Source: Methanobacteriota archaeon (GTDB lineage Archaea; Thermoplasmatota; Poseidoniia; Poseidoniales; Thalassarchaeaceae). Taken from it: 9,051 bases of DNA. The position numbers and the translations under genes are program-made. Below, piece after piece: positions 1-4,395 of the stretch (the stretch's first letter is position 1; every line of letters begins with the position of its first letter). The DNA is taken from the NCBI GenBank assembly GCA_002686525.1, contig NZDA01000032.1:31925-40975 (forward strand), given 5' to 3'. The notes under the pieces are model-generated. The model was not told where the DNA came from and searched no databases. It was given only the letters and a program-made list of their open reading frames with translations.

Positions 1-19
1 GGCTAGAAATAGAATTTAA

Positions 20-31
20 TTTTTTAAAAAA
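20..31 (+). promoter_or_regulatory. Candidate TATA region for the RecA-like gene
   Basis: A perfect 12-bp A/T palindrome, TTTTTTAAAAAA, followed by TAT, lies about 50 bases before the start codon at 83. It could serve as an archaeal TATA box, placing the transcript start near 50-58 and leaving a short leader that carries the SD site at 72-76. It is the only strong A/T block in the leader. The region is AT-rich overall, so this is a guess from position and composition. Because the element is symmetrical, it could also serve an unseen gene to the left. Confidence 0.35.
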
Positions 32-32
32 T

Positions 33-57
33 ATGAGTATAACATAGTAATACTCAT
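33..57. repeat. Perfect 8-bp inverted repeat, operator-like
   Basis: The arms ATGAGTAT (33-40) and ATACTCAT (50-57) are exact inverted copies separated by 9 bases. The repeat lies just downstream of the candidate TATA box and ends 15 bases before the SD site. That is where a dimeric repressor would block initiation in archaea. If transcribed it could instead form an 8-bp hairpin, for example at the end of an unseen upstream gene. The structure is seen directly; the operator role is inferred. Confidence 0.5.
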
Positions 58-71
58 GCACCTTCGACATC

Positions 72-76
72 AGGAG
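72..76 (+). promoter_or_regulatory. Shine-Dalgarno site AGGAG
   Basis: AGGAG sits 6 bases before the ATG at 83. This is near-ideal SD spacing and fixes the start of the RecA-like gene. It implies a transcript with a leader, so transcription begins upstream of about position 70. Confidence 0.7.
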
Positions 77-82
77 TAGACT

Positions 83-670
83 ATGATTGACTTGGGTTTG
101 GAACCTACTCATATTTCCGTAGAACCTGGTTCAAAATCAGATTCAATTGTATTAACAATTATTTTAGAAGCCTTGAAAGACGGTGGCAAAGTTATCTGGA
201 TGACAAGAGAACTGCCCGACCAAAGAAGAATCATAGACATTTTAGGGAATCTAAATGATACTAAGTTAGCTAATCTAATTGTATTAGAATTTAAAGAAAA
301 TCTATCTGGGAAATTAGAGGAAATTAAATCGATACTTGATTCAAAAAATAAGGAAGATTTACTGATAATAGAAAATTGGTGTGAAAAATACGGCAGAGCG
401 AAATCAAAGGAAATAAATTTAATGAAAGAATTAGAACAATATTTCAATAAATTTAGAATTGTTATAACCTCTTATTCGTATGAAGATGCATCTGGAATGA
501 ATAAAGATAATCAAAAATTTATATCAAGAGGAGGGAGAATTATTCAAGATTTATTTAGAATAATTTGGATAACGAAAATAGACGGATTAAATCAAAAAAT
601 ATTGATTAGAGATGGTGAAAATGAATTTATTGCAGAATCCACAAAGACTGGATATAAATTTATCAATTAA
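83..670 (+). CDS. RadB/RecA-fold protein with degenerate Walker A (predicted pseudo-ATPase)
   Basis: This 195-residue protein follows the layout of a RadB/RecA core without the N-terminal extension. Residues 11-27 occupy the P-loop position. Where RadB-type proteins have PGSGKT, this one reads PGSKSD (15-20), so the invariant lysine and the following Thr/Ser are lost. A strand, GGKVIWM (34-40), follows as expected. LLIIENW (93-99) fits the Walker B strand, with Glu-Asn in place of Asp-Ser. RIVITSYSY (125-133) fits the strand that normally carries NQV, and SRGGRIIQD (148-156) fits the RecA-family GG motif before the last strands, which end in ESTKTGYKF. ATP hydrolysis therefore looks unlikely; a regulatory or DNA-repair accessory role, as for RadB-like paralogues, is inferred. 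The start is set by AGGAG at 72-76. The gene is far more AT-rich than its neighbours and overlaps the convergent small gene by 8 bp. Fold assignment is by eye only. Confidence 0.6.
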   Translation: MIDLGLEPTHISVEPGSKSDSIVLTIILEALKDGGKVIWMTRELPDQRRIIDILGNLNDTKLANLIVLEFKENLSGKLEEIKSILDSKNKEDLLIIENWCEKYGRAKSKEINLMKELEQYFNKFRIVITSYSYEDASGMNKDNQKFISRGGRIIQDLFRIIWITKIDGLNQKILIRDGENEFIAESTKTGYKFIN

Positions 671-872
671 TCTTTTGAATTAATTTTTCTAGTTCTTTAA
701 TCGCGTCTTCACTAGGTTCAGATAATTTTTCAGGTTCTCTTGCAATTCCAGAATATTGTTGCTGTGAATTAGATAATTTCTTATCATTCCCTAATTTGAT
801 TACTATAATATAGTAAGATATCAATAATGCAATTAATATCAAAATAATACCTAAAATATGATCTATACTCAT
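663..872 (-). CDS. Small single-pass membrane protein, function unknown
   Basis: This is a 69-residue protein of no family I recognise. One hydrophobic helix spans about residues 6-25, rich in Ile and Leu. It is followed by a Lys-containing stretch (KLGNDKK), a polar Ser/Gln linker, and a charged, probably helical tail (about 52-69) with alternating Glu and Lys. The positive charges after the helix suggest a cytoplasmic C-terminus. There is no signal-peptidase site or lipobox. The ATG at 872 is preceded by GGTGA (877-881) with 4 bases between, and lies 9 bases after the tiaS stop, so it is probably the last gene of the operon. The real SD site, the tight spacing and the clean membrane segment argue that it is a true gene. 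Its last 8 bases overlap the end of the convergent RecA-like gene. Its composition is as AT-rich as that gene. Confidence 0.65.
   Translation of the reverse strand: MSIDHILGIILILIALLISYYIIVIKLGNDKKLSNSQQQYSGIAREPEKLSEPSEDAIKELEKLIQKIN
673..688 (+). terminator. Candidate oligo-T terminator for the RecA-like gene
   Basis: Two T-tracts, TTTT (673-676) and TTTTT (684-688), lie within 20 bases of the stop codon ending at 670. Archaeal RNA polymerase commonly stops at such tracts. They lie inside the coding sequence of the opposing small gene, and T-runs are common in this AT-rich stretch, so support is weak. Confidence 0.3.
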
Positions 873-876
873 TTCT

Positions 877-881
877 TCACC
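877..881 (-). promoter_or_regulatory. SD site GGTGA of the small membrane protein
   Basis: On the minus strand, GGTGA directly follows the tiaS TAA stop and precedes the ATG at 872 by 4 bases. It fills more than half of the 9-base gap. This supports translation of the small gene and its place in the same transcript as tiaS. Confidence 0.6.
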
Positions 882-2147
882 TTACAGAATAGATAACGTG
901 GGCTCACCCAAGGAGAGTGGTCTAGATAGATGTCGGCGTTGAGATGGTGATGGTTCTACCCAACCATTGGTGAGTTCTAATTTAGATAAACTGATATCCT
1001 CAGACAACCAATATCTATCAATTATTTTCAGACAAAAATCACATTTTAAGGGCTGATTTAATCCGGTACTTCTCATTGTCTTATTATTACAACAAGTAGG
1101 TCTACCAATTACCCTCGGAACTGAGGATTCTATCCTCAGTCTTTCTAAATGTATACTACCATCTGGGGATTCAAGTCCTATCCAGTTAATTCGATCTCCT
1201 GGAATTAATCTTCTTAGTAAGCGATTGACATCTCCACCTTCCTTGAATGCTACCAAAGTTTTACTCTCTCCGCTTAACATTACTTGTATTGTAGAATGGC
1301 CACCTTTTGTTTCAATTGGTCTAGTTAGAACTGTTGATGTGAAAAATCCATTTACATGATCATCGCTCAACTGATTTGTGCGATGAATTGCAAATCTTTG
1401 ACACTTTTCAACTTCTGAATTTGATTGCAACCATTCATGTGCGGAAAGAACTGAATCAGGACTAGCCCCTCTAATACCATATAGGACAGGGCAAGGAGTT
1501 CTAGGGGCAATCAGTCCTTTTTCTTTTGTCGGATCACGATTAACATATGTTTCAGGGTGCTCTGATTCCATTTCTCTAATAACGGAAGAAGTGATTTTTC
1601 TTTTCTTCCCAATGTTTTGAGGATATCTCCAAGAAATCAATTCCCATGTAGAATTAGAGTTGGGTTTCCAAGCCATAGCAGAAGATGCTCCAATGAGACC
1701 CCAATCTGAATTTAAGGTCATTTTATTGACACCAGATAGTTTGTTAATTCTATCAGAAATCTCAACTTTTTCACGTACTGCCTCCCAATACATTTCTTCA
1801 TCCAGTTCTTCAAAAGAATAAATTAATGCAGGAGATGTGAGAGAATAAATTTCACCTTCAGAATTCAAAGTATCCTCTAATTCATTGAAAAATGAAGATA
1901 TGGCAATCTCGAATTCTGGTAATGAATCTGTTGAACATTCGATAATACATGAAAGAGCTCCATTACCACGAGTACGTCTTTCGGCAAATGGCCATAATCT
2001 TACTAATCGTCTCTCTATAATCTGAAAATCATTTAGATGAGAAATGGATTTTAGTAAATCATCAAATGTTGAAGTTGTACAACCAGAATCCGGAGTATCA
2101 GTATCATCTAACCCAATCCAAATTCGGGTTCGATCGAGAGTTGCCAA
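882..2147 (-). CDS. tiaS: tRNA(Ile2) 2-agmatinylcytidine synthetase TiaS
   Basis: TiaS attaches agmatine to C34 of the CAU anticodon of archaeal tRNA(Ile2), using ATP, so the tRNA reads AUA. Numbered from the TTG at 2147 (421 residues), GLDDTD (12-17) is the N-terminal acidic motif. CTT (23-25) matches the segment holding the autophosphorylated Thr of the kinase domain, and RLWP (50-53) and TRGNGA (59-64) follow. The middle domain has GLIGA, PCPVLYGIRG (218-227) and HRTNQLSDDH (255-264). An OB-fold covers about 282-342, and a zinc ribbon starts near 350. The ribbon is odd: its first pair is the adjacent C352-C353, and the second is C369-C372. Start choice: AGGTGA (2154-2159) stands 6 bases before the TTG at 2147. 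A TTG at 2153, overlapping the gmhB stop by 4 bases, is in frame but has no spacing from that SD. Family identity is secure; the ribbon's state and the start are less so. Confidence 0.92.
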   Translation of the reverse strand: MATLDRTRIWIGLDDTDTPDSGCTTSTFDDLLKSISHLNDFQIIERRLVRLWPFAERRTRGNGALSCIIECSTDSLPEFEIAISSFFNELEDTLNSEGEIYSLTSPALIYSFEELDEEMYWEAVREKVEISDRINKLSGVNKMTLNSDWGLIGASSAMAWKPNSNSTWELISWRYPQNIGKKRKITSSVIREMESEHPETYVNRDPTKEKGLIAPRTPCPVLYGIRGASPDSVLSAHEWLQSNSEVEKCQRFAIHRTNQLSDDHVNGFFTSTVLTRPIETKGGHSTIQVMLSGESKTLVAFKEGGDVNRLLRRLIPGDRINWIGLESPDGSIHLERLRIESSVPRVIGRPTCCNNKTMRSTGLNQPLKCDFCLKIIDRYWLSEDISLSKLELTNGWVEPSPSQRRHLSRPLSLGEPTLSIL

Positions 2148-2149
2148 AA

Positions 2150-2785
2150 TCAATCACCTAAAATCTCAGAAATTACTCCAGAAATACCAATTTCAGGATC
2201 ACATCTTATTCCTTTCACCCCAAAATTATATGCAGCATGCATATCGACTTCTCTATCACCGACCATAATTGACGTTGATTCATCTGACTTAATATATTCA
2301 TTATCAAACTTCAAATTGATTTCAAGATTATTTTCAGATGCAGAGATAATTTGTCTACCAGCTTCCAACATACCTGGATTTGGTTTTCTTGCCCAAGCAC
2401 CTTCCCATGGAGCATAGGGGCTATACAAAATAAGATCCAAATGAGCATTAGGATTCTGAGAAATTAGAGATTCTCTTAGTTTTTTATGGATATCATGAAG
2501 ATTTTCATGCGACCATAAGCCTCTTCCAATCGGTGATTGATTAGTTACAACACAAATCCGAAATCCGGATTCTCTGAGCGCAGCTACGCTGTTAGCTACA
2601 TCTGGTAGCAATACTAGTTCATCTGGAGAATTGATGTAATTTTCTGAACCAATATTCAACACGCCATCTCTATCAAGATAGGCAATTCTTCCATTCCAAG
2701 GCGTTTTTGGTAAAGGTAACAACTCTAGCGGTGAATCAAGTTCAAAACCGTCTCTATGAGGTAAAAGCATAAATTCACAAACCAT
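2150..2785 (-). CDS. gmhB: HAD-family D,D-heptose 1,7-bisphosphate phosphatase-like protein (GmhB-like)
   Basis: Bacterial GmhB removes the C7 phosphate of D-glycero-D-manno-heptose 1,7-bisphosphate. In this 211-residue reading, LDRDG (37-41) carries the nucleophile D38 and acid/base D40. VVTNQS (79-84) is motif II, RKPNPGM (133-139) holds the motif III Lys134, and VGDREVDM (175-182) holds the motif IV aspartates. Order and wording are those of GmhB and histidinol-phosphatase-type HAD enzymes. The loop before RKP reads YSPYAPWEGAWA: the cysteines and histidine that bind zinc in classical GmhB are absent and the loop is shorter. The N-terminus before DRDG is about 25 residues longer than in E. 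coli GmhB. ATG at 2785 overlaps the gmhA stop by 11 bp. ATG at 2770, just past that stop, and TTG at 2812 are alternatives; none has a clear SD. Its place after a gmhA-like gene supports a heptose role, but substrate, including anomer, is inferred. Another sugar phosphatase role is possible. Confidence 0.8.
   Translation of the reverse strand: MVCEFMLLPHRDGFELDSPLELLPLPKTPWNGRIAYLDRDGVLNIGSENYINSPDELVLLPDVANSVAALRESGFRICVVTNQSPIGRGLWSHENLHDIHKKLRESLISQNPNAHLDLILYSPYAPWEGAWARKPNPGMLEAGRQIISASENNLEINLKFDNEYIKSDESTSIMVGDREVDMHAAYNFGVKGIRCDPEIGISGVISEILGD
2154..2159 (-). promoter_or_regulatory. SD site AGGTGA deciding the tiaS start
   Basis: AGGTGA on the minus strand lies inside the final codons of gmhB. 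It is 6 bases upstream of the TTG at 2147 and directly abuts the alternative TTG at 2153. Spacing favours 2147. The arrangement suggests that ribosomes ending gmhB restart on tiaS. Confidence 0.5.
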
Positions 2786-3344
2786 GATGAGACTTAATTG
2801 CTTCTTTGACAATGTGATTAATTATCAACTGAATATCTTCAATTCGTTCCATTGACTGAGTTGGGGCTATAACTGCGACATCAACAATATCAGCAACCAT
2901 GCCGCCAGACTGACCATTGTAGTCTCCAGTAATTGCTGCAGTTCTACAACCATTTTCTTTAGCATAATTGATTCCATTAATCACATTCGGGGAGTTTCCA
3001 GATCCGGTGTATGCAACTACTAAATCACCATCTCTAACAAAAGTAGATAGTTGACCTACGAAAACATTGGAATATTCTGTATCATTAGACCAAGCGGTAA
3101 ATGAAGAAATATTGTCACTATGAGAAATGGTTCTCAATTTGAGTTCTTTAGACCAATCTCCTGCACTATGAGATGGGGTTGCTGCGCTACCACCGTTTCC
3201 AATGAAATGAACACTACCACCTTCATTTCGAGTTTTTTCAACTATCTCCCAAAATGCCTCCAAAGAAGACATCGGGATATTGTCAAGAGCATGTTTTAAA
3301 TCACTAATATAAGAGTCTGCAAAGTCAGAAAAATCGAATCCCAA
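2775..3344 (-). CDS. gmhA: SIS-domain sedoheptulose-7-phosphate isomerase-like protein (GmhA-like)
   Basis: GmhA converts sedoheptulose 7-phosphate to D-glycero-D-manno-heptose 7-phosphate, the first step towards nucleotide-activated heptose. The protein has 189 residues, close to the family's roughly 190. An N-terminal helical arm (about 5-40) leads to the SIS domain: IGNGGSA (48-54), the phosphate-loop TGSGNSPNV (113-121) and ITGDYNG (138-144). Compared with the E. coli enzyme from memory, the zinc ligands His61, Glu65, Gln172 and His180 correspond to H59, D63, E169 and H177. Two ligands are kept and two replaced conservatively, so metal binding is possible but altered. The start is a TTG at 3344; no ATG lies nearby upstream, and the next Met (25) would remove the first helix. 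A GGGG tract 8-11 bases upstream is a weak SD candidate. It is first in the operon, divergent from the archaeosortase. SIS relatives such as DiaA are alternatives, but the adjacent gmhB-like gene favours heptose synthesis. Confidence 0.82.
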   Translation of the reverse strand: MGFDFSDFADSYISDLKHALDNIPMSSLEAFWEIVEKTRNEGGSVHFIGNGGSAATPSHSAGDWSKELKLRTISHSDNISSFTAWSNDTEYSNVFVGQLSTFVRDGDLVVAYTGSGNSPNVINGINYAKENGCRTAAITGDYNGQSGGMVADIVDVAVIAPTQSMERIEDIQLIINHIVKEAIKSHHGL

Positions 3345-3408
3345 TGTAAAACCCCGAGTGTACGGATGAGGGCATCCTATTTACGAGTTGAGCGTAGTAG
3401 GGATAGCA
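3345..3408. promoter_or_regulatory. Divergent promoter region between gmhA and the archaeosortase gene
   Basis: These 64 bases must hold promoters for both directions. The best A/T element is CTATTTACG (3377-3385), reading CGTAAATAG on the other strand. It lies about 25-30 bases before the ATG at 3409 and about 35-40 before the TTG at 3344, so it could work as a TATA box either way. Next to it is the palindrome GGATGAGGGCATCC (3364-3377, 5-bp arms and 4-base loop), a possible small operator or hairpin in the gmhA leader. AGGGA (3399-3403), 5 bases before the ATG at 3409, resembles a weak SD. All roles are inferred from position. Confidence 0.4.
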
Positions 3409-4395
3409 ATGGAAGAGCCAATCGGACAGCTTGTCTTTGGTTTTGGAGACGCTATTGGAGTCAATTCAATGGCTCTAGAATTGGCTATAATTATGATTGG
3501 AGCATTCTTTTTAGGCTTAGGATTTCACTGGAAGAATAGTTCAAAATCGCATTACTACGCGGCATTAGGTTGGGTTCTTATGGGATTGTATTTTTATCTA
3601 CAGTCTGAACATTATGTCGAAATATCAGATCCAGTTTTGGTGTTGATGACAGCTTGTGCTCTTCCTGGAAGTATTGCTTTGGCAGTCTGGGAAATAAAAA
3701 ATGAAAATACACCTGATGCCTTACAATGGTTGAGAGGTTGTTTTACTTGGGCTGTGGTGCCATATTTTGTCATTTTTAGTGTTCCATATCTGAATATGGC
3801 TTTAATTCAATTAACCGCTGAAAGTACAGAATTGATGCTTGAATTTTGTGGACTAGGGAATTACCATATTGGAGAAATGATGGTTGCCAGAGATGGTTCT
3901 CCAGATATACCTGTATCTGAATGGGATGGAAATAAATGGATATTAACCGAACCACTTGGTGAGGAAGGTTTCTATGTACAATTTTTTGACTCTGACGGAA
4001 TAGTAATTGTTCAGTTCATTATGGCTTGTTCAGGGCTACAATCCATGATAATATTTGTAGGTGCTATAGGTGCTTTAAGCTCGGTTTCATGGAAAAGAAG
4101 AGCTAGAGGACTTTTAATTGCTCTGCCTACTATTTACGTATTGAATATGTTTAGAAATGCTGGTATTGTTTGGTTGACAGAGAGCTATCCTAATTGGTCA
4201 TTGTTGGGTATTGAGATGTTTGACTTTACCCATAGTTATGCTGCTAAAGCCATTTCATTATTTGCAATGTTCTTAATGGCTATCGCTCTGTTCGATTTGT
4301 TACCAGAACTCCACAAACATATAATGAAGATCTTGAATCCAATTTTTGATGCTCTAGATAAAATCACAGGGAGAAAAAAATCATCTAGTTCGTAA
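3409..4395 (+). CDS. Archaeosortase/exosortase-family transpeptidase
   Basis: Archaeosortases are multi-pass membrane enzymes. They cut surface proteins near a C-terminal sorting signal and are linked to lipid anchoring of the product, as ArtA does for PGF-CTERM proteins in haloarchaea. From the ATG at 3409 the protein has 328 residues. MACSGLQS carries Cys207, LNMFRN carries Arg249, and FTHSYAAK carries His275. This is the family's Cys/Arg/His set, placed at the ends of the last three hydrophobic segments. About seven membrane segments are visible, near residues 21-43, 49-65, 75-94, 109-133, 198-225, 231-255 and 276-300. Between the fourth and fifth lies a polar stretch of about 64 residues, probably extracytoplasmic. 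The tail is basic and Ser-rich. A TTG at 3388 would add 7 residues, but AGGGA before 3409 and the TATA-like element at 3377 favour the ATG. The last 15 bases overlap the convergent lhr gene. Which archaeosortase subtype it is, and its substrates, cannot be told here. Confidence 0.88.
   Translation: MEEPIGQLVFGFGDAIGVNSMALELAIIMIGAFFLGLGFHWKNSSKSHYYAALGWVLMGLYFYLQSEHYVEISDPVLVLMTACALPGSIALAVWEIKNENTPDALQWLRGCFTWAVVPYFVIFSVPYLNMALIQLTAESTELMLEFCGLGNYHIGEMMVARDGSPDIPVSEWDGNKWILTEPLGEEGFYVQFFDSDGIVIVQFIMACSGLQSMIIFVGAIGALSSVSWKRRARGLLIALPTIYVLNMFRNAGIVWLTESYPNWSLLGIEMFDFTHSYAAKAISLFAMFLMAIALFDLLPELHKHIMKILNPIFDALDKITGRKKSSSS
4374..4380 (-). terminator. Oligo-T tract directly after the lhr stop
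   Basis: Seven A's on the plus strand give TTTTTTT on the minus strand immediately after the lhr TGA (4381-4383). Oligo-T tracts are the usual intrinsic termination signal of archaeal RNA polymerase. The same bases encode the Lys-Lys near the C-terminus of the archaeosortase, so the signal would be embedded in the opposing gene. The tract is seen; its use is inferred. Confidence 0.45.

Noticed and set aside
20..57. Leader structures as the start of a CRISPR array or an insertion-sequence end
   Set aside because: There is only one inverted repeat, no further repeat units, and no transposase or cas gene in the window.
109..447. Minus-strand open frame of 112 codons inside the RecA-like gene
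   Set aside because: It lies fully antisense to a gene with a strong SD and recognisable fold. Its product is Ser/Phe-rich shadow sequence with no RBS.
2044..2268. Plus-strand open frame of 74 codons across the tiaS/gmhB junction
   Set aside because: It is antisense to two well-supported genes and has no motif or start signal.
3388..3408. TTG at 3388 as the archaeosortase start
   Set aside because: It lies almost directly after the TATA-like element at 3377-3385 and so probably outside the transcript. The ATG at 3409 has an SD-like AGGGA at good spacing. It is not fully excluded.
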